The notes under the pieces are model-generated. The model was not told where the DNA came from. It did not search any database and saw nothing but the letters and a program-made list of their open reading frames with translations. This document shows, piece after piece, positions 43,265 through 51,864 of a DNA stretch of 52,896 bases (its first letter is position 1; every line of letters begins with the position of its first letter). The stretch comes from Acidimicrobiales bacterium (GTDB lineage Bacteria > Actinomycetota > Acidimicrobiia > Acidimicrobiales > GCA-2861595). The translations under genes were made by a program, and so were the position numbers. The stretch is taken from positions 304,952-357,847 of the forward strand of contig JAUJNQ010000002.1 of NCBI GenBank assembly GCA_030448025.1. The letters run 5' to 3'.

Positions 43265-44554
43265 ATGAGTGTCTGGGGACGTCTGAGGCGGCTCGAGGGC
43301 GAGGGCCGACCGGCGCGGGTGGCGGTCGTGGGGGCCGGTTACGTGGGCCAGGGCCTCGTGCACCGCCTCGAGCGCACGCCGGGCCTGCGGGCCGCCCTGG
43401 TGGTCAACCGGAGCCTGAGGGCGGGCGTGGAGGCGTACGAACGGGTGGGCCATGCCCGCCGCCACATCGTGGTGAGCGACGAACCAGGGGAGCTGGCGGA
43501 GGCCATCGACGGCTTCCGGCCGGCGGTAACCACCGCGGCAGGGATCCTTCCGACCATGACGGAGATCGACGTGGTGGTGGAGGCGACCGGCGCCGTCGAC
43601 CACGGCGCCACCGTCATGCTCTCGTGCCTCGAGGCGGGCAAGAACGTTATCTCCGTCAACGCCGAGGTCGACGCCACCATCGGTCACCTCCTCCACCACG
43701 TGGCCAAGGAGAGCGGCGCGGTCTACACCATCTCCGACGGTGACCAGCCGGGCGGGCTCCTGCGCCAGATCGAGCTCGCCGAGGGCATGGGGTTCGAGGT
43801 GGTGGCCGCCGTCAACTGCAAGCGCCATCTCGACGTCCGCCAGACCCCCGCCACGAGCGCCCCCTACGCCGAGCGGGACGGCACGAGCCTGGCCGTCACC
43901 ACGTCGGCCGGTGACGGGACCAAGATGCAGATCGAGTGCGCCGTCGTGGCCAACGTCGCCGGGCTGCCCCCCGACCGGCGTGGGATGCATGGCGTGCCCA
44001 CCACGCTGGAGCATGCCCTCCACGACGTGCTCGCCGCCGTCTCCCGGCGTGGTGTGGTGGAGCACACCCTAGGTGGCGACTTCGGGGCCGGCGTGTTCGT
44101 GATCGCGAGCGCTCCGGAGCACGAGCTCGTGCGCAGACCGCTGCGATTCTTCAAGATGGGCGACGGCCCCGACTACCTCTTCTTCCGGCCCTACACCCTG
44201 GTGCAGTTCGAGATGCCGATCACCGTCGCCGACGTGGTGCTCGACCGCCAGGCCCTAGGTGTCCCGTCCAGACCGCCGGTGGCCGAGGTGGTGGCCGTCG
44301 CCAAGCGAGACCTCGCCGCCGGCGAGGCGCTCGACGGCATCGGCGGTTTCACCTGTTACGGCCAGGTCGACACCGTCGAGGGGGCCGCAGGCCTGCTGCC
44401 GATCGGTCTGGCCGAGCACACCCGGCTGCGGGCGCCGGTGCGCCAGGATCAGCCGGTCTCCTTGGACGCGGTGGAGCTGGACGAGGAAGCACCGATCGTC
44501 AGCTTTCGCCGCCGCCAGGACCAGCTCCTCGGCTCGGCCCCGGTGAGGGCGTGA
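43265..44554 (+). CDS. NAD(P)-dependent oxidoreductase with C-terminal SAF domain (homoserine-dehydrogenase-like)
   Basis: This 429-residue protein has a Rossmann front (VAVVGAGYVGQGLVHRLERTPG), VVVEATGAVDHGATVMLSCLEAGKNVISVNAEVDATIGHLLHH and a DGDQPGGLLRQIELAEGMGFEVV segment like homoserine dehydrogenases. It ends in a SAF domain (VAVAKRDLAAGEALDGIGGFTCYG). Proteins of this type occur in nucleotide-sugar clusters, where the reaction is not established, and not in aspartate metabolism. Its stop overlaps the DUF4910 gene start (GTGA). TAGCGT at 43249-43254 is a possible promoter with a leader of a few bases. Confidence 0.8.
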   Translation: MSVWGRLRRLEGEGRPARVAVVGAGYVGQGLVHRLERTPGLRAALVVNRSLRAGVEAYERVGHARRHIVVSDEPGELAEAIDGFRPAVTTAAGILPTMTEIDVVVEATGAVDHGATVMLSCLEAGKNVISVNAEVDATIGHLLHHVAKESGAVYTISDGDQPGGLLRQIELAEGMGFEVVAAVNCKRHLDVRQTPATSAPYAERDGTSLAVTTSAGDGTKMQIECAVVANVAGLPPDRRGMHGVPTTLEHALHDVLAAVSRRGVVEHTLGGDFGAGVFVIASAPEHELVRRPLRFFKMGDGPDYLFFRPYTLVQFEMPITVADVVLDRQALGVPSRPPVAEVVAVAKRDLAAGEALDGIGGFTCYGQVDTVEGAAGLLPIGLAEHTRLRAPVRQDQPVSLDAVELDEEAPIVSFRRRQDQLLGSAPVRA

Positions 44555-45879
44555 CGGCGCCGATCATGGGCATCGGTCACAGACCAGGAGCTGTGGCCGC
44601 CTCCGAGCTCGGGCGAGAGATGTACCAGTTCGTAGCCGAGCTGTACCCGATCTGTCGCAGCATCACCGGGGACGGTGTTCGCCGGACGCTCGAGCTGGTC
44701 GGTCGCACCGTTCCCCTCGAGACCTTCGAGGTCCCCTCGGGTACCCAGGTCTTCGACTGGACGGTCCCCAAGGAGTGGAACATCGGCGACGCCTGGGTGA
44801 AGGACGCAAGGGGCGAGCGCGTCGTCGACTTCCGGGAGTCCAACCTGCATGTGGTGAGCTACAGCACACCGGTGAGCAAGACGGTGACCCTGGCCGAGCT
44901 GAGCGAGCACCTCTTCACCCTTCCGGAGCACCCCCACTGGGTCCCGTACCGGACCAGCTACTACCGCGAAGCGTGGGGATTCTGCCTGAGCGAGGAACGT
45001 CGCTCCCGTCTGGCGGACGAGGACTACGAGGTCTGCATCGACGCCTCGCTCGAGGACGGTCACCTCACCTACGCCGAGTGCTTGCTGCCGGGGCGGAGCG
45101 AGAAGGAGTTCCTGATCTCGTGCCACGTGTGCCACCCGTCACTGGCCAACGACAACCTCTCCGGCGTCGCCGTCACGTCCTTTCTGGCCCGCCACCTGAG
45201 CCGGCTCGACCTGCGGTACTCGTACCGGTTCATATTCATCCCCGGGACGATCGGCTCCATCACCTGGCTGGCGCGCAACGAGGCCGCAGCGGCGCGCATC
45301 GTGCACGGGTTGGTGGTGGCCGGCGTCGGCGATGGCGGGCCCTTCACCTACAAGCGCTCCCGCCAGGGCTCAGCCGAGATCGACAGAGGGATGAGTCACG
45401 TCCTGAAGCAGTCGCAGACCTCCCACCAGGTGGTCGACTTCTCGCCCTACGGGTACGACGAGCGCCAGTTCTGCTCTCCGGGCTTCGACCTCCCGGTGGG
45501 TCGGTTCAGCCGCTCACCGCACGGCGAGTACCCGGAGTACCACACGTCGGCCGACGACCTCGACCTGGTGAGGCCGGATCACCTGGCTGAGTCCTTCCTC
45601 CAACTCCTTGCCATCGTCGACCTCGTCGAGCACAACCGCATCTACGTCAACACCAATCCAAAGTGCGAGCCTCAGCTCGGCCGCAGGGGGCTCTACAAGG
45701 TGACGGGCGGGCAGGCCGACCAGGAGGTCATGCAGCTGGCCCTGCTGTGGGTGCTCAACCAGTCGGACGGGTCCCACTCGCTGCTCGACATCGCCGAGCG
45801 TTCGGGTTTGGCCTTTGACGCCGTGCGGCGGGCCGCTGCGGCCCTTCTCGAGCACGGCCTCCTGGAGGAGACGAACTGA
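44551..45879 (+). CDS. DUF4910 aminopeptidase-like protein
   Basis: This 442-residue protein has an M28-type zinc-peptidase fold interrupted by the DUF4910/DUF2172 arrangement. MYQFVAELYPICRSITGDGVRRTL is the standard opening, FLISCHVCHPSLANDNLSGVAVTSFLA provides the first metal His and Asp, and FSRSPHGEYPEYHTSADDLDL the last His. A winged-helix tail follows (HSLLDIAERSGLAFDAVRRAAAALLEHGLLEE). The family often sits in sugar-biosynthesis clusters and its substrate is unknown. The GTG at 44551 is chosen for the 4-base overlap with the preceding gene; an ATG at 44566 is also possible. Confidence 0.82.
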   Translation: MTAPIMGIGHRPGAVAASELGREMYQFVAELYPICRSITGDGVRRTLELVGRTVPLETFEVPSGTQVFDWTVPKEWNIGDAWVKDARGERVVDFRESNLHVVSYSTPVSKTVTLAELSEHLFTLPEHPHWVPYRTSYYREAWGFCLSEERRSRLADEDYEVCIDASLEDGHLTYAECLLPGRSEKEFLISCHVCHPSLANDNLSGVAVTSFLARHLSRLDLRYSYRFIFIPGTIGSITWLARNEAAAARIVHGLVVAGVGDGGPFTYKRSRQGSAEIDRGMSHVLKQSQTSHQVVDFSPYGYDERQFCSPGFDLPVGRFSRSPHGEYPEYHTSADDLDLVRPDHLAESFLQLLAIVDLVEHNRIYVNTNPKCEPQLGRRGLYKVTGGQADQEVMQLALLWVLNQSDGSHSLLDIAERSGLAFDAVRRAAAALLEHGLLEETN

Positions 45880-45892
45880 GCGGTAGAGCACA

Positions 45893-46555
45893 TTGACGGG
45901 CGACCCCGGCCGGGGTCACGACGAGGAGGTGTGGGCCATCATCCTCGCCGCCGGCACCGGCATGCGCTTCGGCGGCGTCAAGCAGTTCACGTCCCTCGAC
46001 GGGCGAAGGCTGGTGGACGTGGTGGTGGACACCGCGGCGTCGGTCTGCGACGAGGTGGTGGTGGTCCTGCCTTCCGGTGTGTCGTGGGACGGCTCGCCGG
46101 TCGCCGCCGTCACCGCGGGCGGGCCCACCCGCGAGGCGTCGGTGCGCTGTGGCTTGGCGGCGGTGCCGTCGACGGTCGGGATCGTCGTCGTCCACGATGC
46201 TGCCCACCCCCTCGCCTCCTCGGCGCTGTTCGAAGCGGTGATAGCGGGGGTCAGCGCCGGCGCCGATGGTGCCGTCCCAGGCTTGCCTCTGGCCGAGACC
46301 CTCAAGCGGATTCACGGCGGGCGCTCCGTGGCCAACGTCGCCCGGCACGACCTGGTGATGGTGCAGACGCCGCACGCGTTCCGCGCCGAGGTCCTTCGAA
46401 CCGCCCATGCCCAAGGCGGCGAGGCCACCGACGACAGTGTTCTCGTGGAAGCGGTGGGCGGCACCGTGGCGGTGGTCCCGGGCGACCCTCGGAACATCCA
46501 CGTCACCACCGTCGAGGAGTTGGAGATGGCCCGCCGGCTGGCCATCTCGGTGTGA
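45893..46555 (+). CDS. IspD-like cytidylyltransferase
   Basis: This protein of up to 220 residues has WAIILAAGTGMRFGGVKQF (CTP-binding loop), VTAGGPTREASVRCGLAAV, VVHDAAHPLASSALF and ATDDSVLVEAVGG with RNIHVTTVEELEMARRL. All match the IspD/TarI fold that makes CDP-methylerythritol or CDP-ribitol. The HDAARP motif of IspD is HDAAHP here. Placement among nucleotide-sugar genes and the absence of ispF suggest a paralogue that activates a polyol or sugar phosphate. The TTG at 45893 is the farthest start; a GTG at 45929 would remove 12 non-conserved residues. Confidence 0.75.
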   Translation: MTGDPGRGHDEEVWAIILAAGTGMRFGGVKQFTSLDGRRLVDVVVDTAASVCDEVVVVLPSGVSWDGSPVAAVTAGGPTREASVRCGLAAVPSTVGIVVVHDAAHPLASSALFEAVIAGVSAGADGAVPGLPLAETLKRIHGGRSVANVARHDLVMVQTPHAFRAEVLRTAHAQGGEATDDSVLVEAVGGTVAVVPGDPRNIHVTTVEELEMARRLAISV

Positions 46556-46586
46556 TCAGCCTCGGAGGGTGGCGCCGGTCACGACT

Positions 46587-47396
46587 CTACGACCAGACCT
46601 TCCACGGGGGTTTCCCGGCGTCCCAGAGCTGGTTGAGCTCGAGGTAGTCCCGGTAGGTGTCCATTCCCTTCCAGAAGCCCTCGTGGGAGAACACCGCCAG
46701 CTGCTTGTGACGGGCCAGGTTGCGCAGCGGGTGGTGCTCGAGCATGAGCTCGGGGTCGTCGTCGAGGTAGTCGAGCACCTCCCTCTGGAACACGAAGAAG
46801 CCGCCGCTGACGAAGCCTTCGGGGCGAGTGGGTTTCTCGTTGAACTCATGGGCCATCATCCCGTCGACGCGCATTTCGCCGTACCGGGACGAGGGATGCA
46901 CGCCGGTGACGGTGCCCACCAGGCCCTGGTCGTAGTGGAAGTCCAGCAGGCGGCCCAGCTCCACGGAGCCGATGCCGTCGCCGTAGGTGAACATGAAGGT
47001 TTCGGTGTCCAGGTACTGGCGCACCCTCCAGAGGCGTGCGCCCGTGCCCGTGAGGAGGCCGGTCTCGGCGCAGGTGACCGTCCACTGCTCCTTGCCCACA
47101 TCGTTCAAGAACCTGGGACCGCCGTCGTCGCCGGGCTGAAGGACCAGGTCGCTCAAGTGCTCACGGTAGGTGAGGAAGTACTCCTTGATGTCCCAGCTCT
47201 TGTAGCCCAGGCACAGGATGAAGCGCCGGGCTCCGTGGTGCTCGTACAGCTTCATGATGTGCCAGAGGATCGGCCGGCCCCCGATGTCCACGAGGGGCTT
47301 CGGAACCCGCTCTGTCTCCTCCCGGAGCCTGGTGCCCTGCCCACCGCAGAGGATCACCACCGGCATCTCGGAAAGACCCAAGCGAGGAGCACTCAC
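46587..47396 (-). CDS. rfbF: Glucose-1-phosphate cytidylyltransferase
   Basis: This 269-residue enzyme makes CDP-glucose from CTP and glucose 1-phosphate, the entry to CDP-deoxysugars. VVILCGGQGTRLREETERVPKPLVDIGGRPILWHIMKLYEHHG is the signature front, FILCLGYKSWDIKEYF follows, and FMFTYGDGIGSVELGRLL carries the metal-binding Asp. EGFVSGGFFVFQREVLDYL and FWKGMDTYRDYLELNQLWDAG complete the fold at normal length. The next pathway enzyme (CDP-glucose 4,6-dehydratase, RfbG) is not identifiable in the window. GTG 47396 was used; an ATG at 47366 would start directly before the first strand. Confidence 0.93.
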   Translation of the reverse strand: MSAPRLGLSEMPVVILCGGQGTRLREETERVPKPLVDIGGRPILWHIMKLYEHHGARRFILCLGYKSWDIKEYFLTYREHLSDLVLQPGDDGGPRFLNDVGKEQWTVTCAETGLLTGTGARLWRVRQYLDTETFMFTYGDGIGSVELGRLLDFHYDQGLVGTVTGVHPSSRYGEMRVDGMMAHEFNEKPTRPEGFVSGGFFVFQREVLDYLDDDPELMLEHHPLRNLARHKQLAVFSHEGFWKGMDTYRDYLELNQLWDAGKPPWKVWS

Positions 47397-47503
47397 CGTA
47401 CCGGTCTAGCCCCGAATGGCTTCGCCTAAACATGGGGTACGACGCTGTTAGCTTCGAAGCACCAACGACGGGGAGAACCAGCACCAGCCATGACCCAACC
47501 AGC

Positions 47504-48688
47504 ATGAGCGTCGACGTCTTCTTGGACGACGACCGTCTTGCGCTGCGCGACGAGGTTGGCCAGGTTGCCGGCGCCTTCAGCGAGCGTGCCGAGGAGAACG
47601 ATCGGCTGGCCCGGTTCCCGGCGGAGAACTTCGCCGACCTGGCTCGCGCCGGCCTCCTCAGCCTTGCGGTGCCCTTGGAGCTGGGCGGCAGGGGCGGTGA
47701 CTACCTGGCGTTCAGCCTGGCGGCTGAGGAGATAGCTCGTGGCGACGCGTCCACCTGCTTGTGCTTCACCATGCACTGCGCCGGCGTGGCCGCCTCTCTG
47801 GCCGGCGATGACGACCAGCGCCGCAGGACCACCGAGCGCCTGGCCGACGGTGCGATCTTCACGGTGGTCTTCACTGAGAGCGGCTCCGGAACCCACTTCA
47901 TGGAACCGCAGATGTCGGCCACACGAGTCGACGGCGGTTACCTCCTGAACGGCAGCAAGAGCTTCGCCACCAGTGCGGGGGCGGCCGAGGTCGTGGTGGT
48001 CAACGCAGTGGTCGACGGAACGCCGGAGGGCGCCTTCACCTTGTTCATGGTCGACCCCAAGGCCAACCCTGGCATCGAGGTGACCGGCCGCTGGGACGCC
48101 ATGGGCATGCGGGCCAACGACAGCCGCTCGCTGGTCTTCACCGATGCCTTCGTGGCTGCAGCCGACCGCATCGGGCCCGAAGGCGGGGGCAAGGACGTGG
48201 TGCTGGGCCGCCCCAACTTCATCGCCCTGGGGTTGGCCGCCACCTCGGTCGGCATCGCCCGGGCGGCCCTTGACATGGCCGTGGAACATGCCACGGCGCG
48301 CGTCATCGAGCCCGCCAACGAACCGATCGCCAGATACCAGTCCATCCAGTTCCTCGTGGCCGAGATGGCCATCGTGACCAACGCCATGCGGCTCATGGTC
48401 ATGAGAGCGGCACTGACCGCCGACCGCGATCCAGAGGCGGCCGGCGCGGTCATGACTGAGGCCAAGGCCTTCTGCAACGAGAACGGCTTCGCCGTCGCCA
48501 ACAAGGCGCTCCAGGTGGTGGGTGGCCGGGGCTACGTGCGGGGCCACACGGCCGAACGGCTGGTGCGCGACGCCCGGGCCGGCGACCTCATGGCCCTCAC
48601 CGCCCAGCAGTGCCGGGAGGTGGTGGGCCGCAGGGTCCTTCGACTCGATGAACCGCCCGAGCCGGCCGAAGGGCCGCTGCCGACCTGA
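47504..48688 (+). CDS. Acyl-CoA dehydrogenase
   Basis: This 394-residue FAD enzyme has ALRDEVGQVAGAFSERAEENDRLARFPAENFADLARAGLLSLAVP at the front, FTVVFTESGSGTHFMEPQMSATRVDGGYLLNG as the FAD-contact region, and the C-terminal helical bundle with FCNENGFAVANKALQVVGGRGYVRGHTAERLVRDAR. The usual catalytic glutamate position before the GGxGY stretch is not obvious, so substrate class is uncertain. It should desaturate an acyl-CoA and pass electrons to ETF. The ATG at 47504 was chosen as the one adjacent to the conserved start. No link to the sugar cluster is evident. Confidence 0.87.
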   Translation: MSVDVFLDDDRLALRDEVGQVAGAFSERAEENDRLARFPAENFADLARAGLLSLAVPLELGGRGGDYLAFSLAAEEIARGDASTCLCFTMHCAGVAASLAGDDDQRRRTTERLADGAIFTVVFTESGSGTHFMEPQMSATRVDGGYLLNGSKSFATSAGAAEVVVVNAVVDGTPEGAFTLFMVDPKANPGIEVTGRWDAMGMRANDSRSLVFTDAFVAAADRIGPEGGGKDVVLGRPNFIALGLAATSVGIARAALDMAVEHATARVIEPANEPIARYQSIQFLVAEMAIVTNAMRLMVMRAALTADRDPEAAGAVMTEAKAFCNENGFAVANKALQVVGGRGYVRGHTAERLVRDARAGDLMALTAQQCREVVGRRVLRLDEPPEPAEGPLPT

Positions 48689-48695
48689 GCCGGGA

Positions 48696-48713
48696 CGGCC
48701 GAAGTGACGGCCG
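48696..48713. terminator. GC-rich hairpin between convergent genes
   Basis: CGGCCG-AAGTGA-CGGCCG forms a 6-bp stem with a 6-base loop between the acyl-CoA dehydrogenase gene and the convergent radical SAM gene. It lacks a U tract on either strand. A bidirectional terminator is plausible. Confidence 0.35.
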
Positions 48714-48745
48714 CATGGTGCGAGGCGGGCGACGGCGCGTGACGC

Positions 48746-50434
48746 TCACACGGCGCAGTTGTAGGCGATGGGCAGGCTTCCGTCGGCTTGGCGGAGGGTG
48801 AGGAAGCGCTCGACCACGAGGCGCTTGGCTTCGGCGAGCGGCACGTCGCCTGCGGCGAGCAGCATGTCGGGACTGGTCTCGATGTCGGCGCCGGCCGGGT
48901 GCCAGTGGACCCCGTCGGTGGTGACGGTCAGCTCGGGCACGGTGTTGGTGTCGTCGATCTCCACCCCGGCGGCGGTGGAGAACCCCCGTCGCACGAGCGG
49001 TCGGACGGCGAAGTCGCGGCCGGAGATGCCCAACGTGGCCAGGAGGGCGCCGAGCTCGGGGACCTCGGAGGCGTTCTCCTCGGTCATGGTCATCCCCACC
49101 CGTATGGGCAGGGCCAGCTCGGCGGCGATGTTGACGCCTTCCATGGCTCGGGCCCAGCTTCCCTTCCCTCGGATGCGGTCGTGGGTCTCGGGGCGGGCGC
49201 CGTCGATCGATGTCTGCACCACGAGGTTCGGTCGACCGGCCAGGCGACCCAGCTCGGTGCGCTGGCGACCCCTGAAGAGCATGGCGTTGGTGAGCAGGAC
49301 GGTGGGCAGGCGTTCGCTGGCGTACTCCACCATGGCCACGATGTCGGGCTCGAGGAAGGGCTCGCCGCCGGTGACGTAGATCTCGGTGAAGCCGTTGTCG
49401 ATTGCCTCGTCGACCAGGCTGGCGAACCGCTCGGGCGACATGGATCGTCGCCGGGCGGTGGGCGACGACGCCACCGAGCAGTAGCCGCAGCGGAGGTTGC
49501 AGTGGAAGTTGGTGTACAGCCACAGCCTGGCCGGGAACAGGGCGGACCCGAACAGGGGCACAACGGGCAGGTCGTCGTCGCCCGGCTCGGGGACGTCGCC
49601 CCAGCTCACCGCCTCGGCGCCGAAGCCGGTGGGGAGGGCGCTGCGGTAGAGCTGGTAACGGCCCCGGGATCGCTCGAGGGGTGGCACCACCTCGAGGCAC
49701 GTCGTCCACCACCCCGTCTCGATGGTCTCGACGAACGCTTCGGGGAGGCCGGCGGCTCGCATGGAAGCGGCCTGGGACTTCCAGTCGTAGGCCAGGGGGA
49801 CCAGCTCGGCCTCGGCGTGTCCGTCGGCGAGGTCGAGCACTGCATACCGGACCTCGGTTCGCCCGTCGTTCGGGGGCCGGCCGATGACGCCCACGTTCAC
49901 GACCAGCTTCTCGTCGAGGCGCTTCTGCCAAGGGAGGCCGGTGTGGGTGCACAGCAGGACGTCGGCGCCGCTGGCGGCCAGGCGCTCGCGCACGTCCTGA
50001 TCGGGCAACGACTCCCAGAAGAAGTCGTTCACCATCAGCGGGGAGCCGTGGACCATGTGGACGTCGACGCCGGCGATGCTCTCGCGGTGCTGGCCGGGCA
50101 GCTGGCGCATCCAGGCCGCGAACGCCGGGGAGGTGTGGGCTCGGGTGTAGTCGTAGATGAGCTGGGCGAACTCGTTGTCGCGTGGGTCGCGGTAGCCGCA
50201 TCCGCAGTCCTCGTCGCCCCGGCCGATGGCGATGTCGTAGTTGCCCGCGATGCACTCGACCCCCCCGTCGACGAGGAGGGGCCACAGGGCGTTCGGCTCG
50301 GCCCCGAAGCCGCCGAGGTCACCAAGGCAGAAGATCCGCTCGCACCCCCTGCTCCGGGCGTCGTCGAGGAGGGCCCGAAGGGCGTACGGGTTCGAGTAGG
50401 GACCCCCGAACACTGCGATGCGGGTTCCGGTCAT
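48746..50434 (-). CDS. Metallophosphoesterase-radical SAM fusion protein
   Basis: This protein is 562 residues long. Residues 1 to about 255 are calcineurin-like: FCLGDLGGFG (39 region), CIAGNYDIAIG, VHMVHGSPL and LLCTHTGLPW match metal-binding motifs II-V. Motif I is degenerate: the expected D-x-H is replaced by GGPYSN at residues 10-15. Residues about 300-560 are radical SAM: C312, C316 and C319 form CxxxCxxC in NFHCNLRCGYCS, with TGGEPFLEP at 355-363, and the chain ends in NCAV with a lone conserved-looking Cys. It should bind a 4Fe-4S cluster and SAM. Its substrate is unknown. The ATG overlaps the ALDH stop by four bases. Confidence 0.85.
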   Translation of the reverse strand: MTGTRIAVFGGPYSNPYALRALLDDARSRGCERIFCLGDLGGFGAEPNALWPLLVDGGVECIAGNYDIAIGRGDEDCGCGYRDPRDNEFAQLIYDYTRAHTSPAFAAWMRQLPGQHRESIAGVDVHMVHGSPLMVNDFFWESLPDQDVRERLAASGADVLLCTHTGLPWQKRLDEKLVVNVGVIGRPPNDGRTEVRYAVLDLADGHAEAELVPLAYDWKSQAASMRAAGLPEAFVETIETGWWTTCLEVVPPLERSRGRYQLYRSALPTGFGAEAVSWGDVPEPGDDDLPVVPLFGSALFPARLWLYTNFHCNLRCGYCSVASSPTARRRSMSPERFASLVDEAIDNGFTEIYVTGGEPFLEPDIVAMVEYASERLPTVLLTNAMLFRGRQRTELGRLAGRPNLVVQTSIDGARPETHDRIRGKGSWARAMEGVNIAAELALPIRVGMTMTEENASEVPELGALLATLGISGRDFAVRPLVRRGFSTAAGVEIDDTNTVPELTVTTDGVHWHPAGADIETSPDMLLAAGDVPLAEAKRLVVERFLTLRQADGSLPIAYNCAV

Positions 50435-51864
50435 GGATCGAACCTGGCCATCACGTGCTTCACGCGGGTGTACTCCTCCATCGAGTAAGCGGACAGATCC
50501 GTCCCGAACCCCGAGCTGCGGGTCCCGCCGTGGGGCATCTCGGCGGCCAGCACGGAATGGCAGTTGATCCACACCGTGCCGGCGTCCAGGCGACGGGCCA
50601 TCCTCTCCGCCCTGGCGTGGTCGCGGGTCCACACGCTCGAGCCGAGGGCGTAGTCGGTGCTGTTGGCCCACGCCACCGCCTCGTCCTCGTCGGAGAAGCG
50701 GGACACCGTGACGACCGGTCCGAACACCTCGGTGCGGGCCAGCTCGTCGCCTGGTTCGACACCGCTGATGACGGTGGGGGGATAGAAGTACCCGGGCCGG
50801 TCGAGAGGCCGCCCGCCCTCCACGACCTCCGCCTTGACTCCCCTGCGGTCGACCAGGCCGCGCACCCGGACGAGCTGGTCGGGGTTGTTGAGCGGACCGT
50901 GGTAGGCGTCGTCGTCGGGCGCTCCCACCGGTGTGGCCGCCGCGGCGATGGACAGGGCTTCGACCAGGTGGTCGTGGACCCGGGGACCGGCGAGGACCCG
51001 TGAGGCCGCCGTGCAGCTCTGGCCGGCGTTGAAGTAGGCGGCGCCGGTGATGCGAGGCACCGCCACGTCGAGGTCGGCGTCGTCGAACACCACCACAGGG
51101 GCGTTGCCGCCGAGCTCCAGGTGCACGCGCTTGGGGCCGGCGGCGGCGTCGGCCATCACGGCCCGACCGGTGGCCACGCTGCCCGTCACCGACACCATTG
51201 ACGGCACGGGATGGGTCACCATTGCCGCCCCAGTAGCCCGATCACCGCACACGACGTTGAAGACGCCGGGCGGCAGGTGCTCCGCCATCAGCTCGGCGAG
51301 CAGCAGCGGCGTGACCGGCGTGGTCTCCGCCGGCTTCAGCACCACGGTGTTGCCGGCGGCCAGCGCCGGGGCCCACTTCCAGGTGGCCATCATGAGCGGG
51401 TAGTTCCAGGGCGTGATCTGGGCCACCACGCCGAGCGACTCCCTGCGCACCGAGGATGTGTGGCCCTGCTGGTACTGGCCGGCCGACCGGCCCTCCAGCA
51501 GGCGGGCCGCGCCGGCGAAGAAGCGGATGACGTCGACGATGTGCGGCATCTCGTCGACCGCCATGCTCCGACGGGGCTTGCCCGTGTTCCGGCACTCCTC
51601 GGCAACGAGCTGGTCGGCGCAGCGCTCCACGGCGTCGGCCACCGAGAGCAGCGCCCGGCTGCGCTGTCCTGGGGTGAGGTCGCCCCACACGGGTGCGGCC
51701 ACCTCGGCGGCGGCGAAGGCGGCGTCCAGGTCGCCCGGCCCCGAGATCGGGGCCTCGGCGTAGGCCTCTTCGGTGGAGGGGTCGAGGATGGGCGTGGTGC
51801 CCAGCGGGTCGCGCGGCTCGGACCACGCACCACCGACGAAGTTGACCATGCGCCGCCGGCTCAT
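50431..51864 (-). CDS. NAD(P)-dependent aldehyde dehydrogenase (aminobutyraldehyde/betaine-aldehyde type)
   Basis: This 477-residue enzyme oxidises an aldehyde to the acid. VAQITPWNYPLMMATWKWAPALAAGNTVVLKPAETTPVT is the cofactor region, HLELGGNAPVVVFDDADLDVA carries the general-base glutamate, and FNAGQSCTAASRVLAG the catalytic cysteine. TEVFGPVVTVSRFSDEDEAVAWAN and GFGTDLSAYSMEEYTRVKHVM resemble the gamma-aminobutyraldehyde dehydrogenase group, though its position between a nucleoside phosphorylase and a radical SAM enzyme suggests another substrate. Four-base overlaps (ATGA) at both ends tie it into one operon. Confidence 0.9.
   Translation of the reverse strand: MSRRRMVNFVGGAWSEPRDPLGTTPILDPSTEEAYAEAPISGPGDLDAAFAAAEVAAPVWGDLTPGQRSRALLSVADAVERCADQLVAEECRNTGKPRRSMAVDEMPHIVDVIRFFAGAARLLEGRSAGQYQQGHTSSVRRESLGVVAQITPWNYPLMMATWKWAPALAAGNTVVLKPAETTPVTPLLLAELMAEHLPPGVFNVVCGDRATGAAMVTHPVPSMVSVTGSVATGRAVMADAAAGPKRVHLELGGNAPVVVFDDADLDVAVPRITGAAYFNAGQSCTAASRVLAGPRVHDHLVEALSIAAAATPVGAPDDDAYHGPLNNPDQLVRVRGLVDRRGVKAEVVEGGRPLDRPGYFYPPTVISGVEPGDELARTEVFGPVVTVSRFSDEDEAVAWANSTDYALGSSVWTRDHARAERMARRLDAGTVWINCHSVLAAEMPHGGTRSSGFGTDLSAYSMEEYTRVKHVMARFDP

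Noticed and set aside
43216-43266. Longer RfbC start at 43266 overlapping the divergent SAF-domain gene
   Set aside because: No ribosome-binding site precedes it and the 17 extra residues are not family-like, whereas the GTG at 43215 has GAGAGG nearby.
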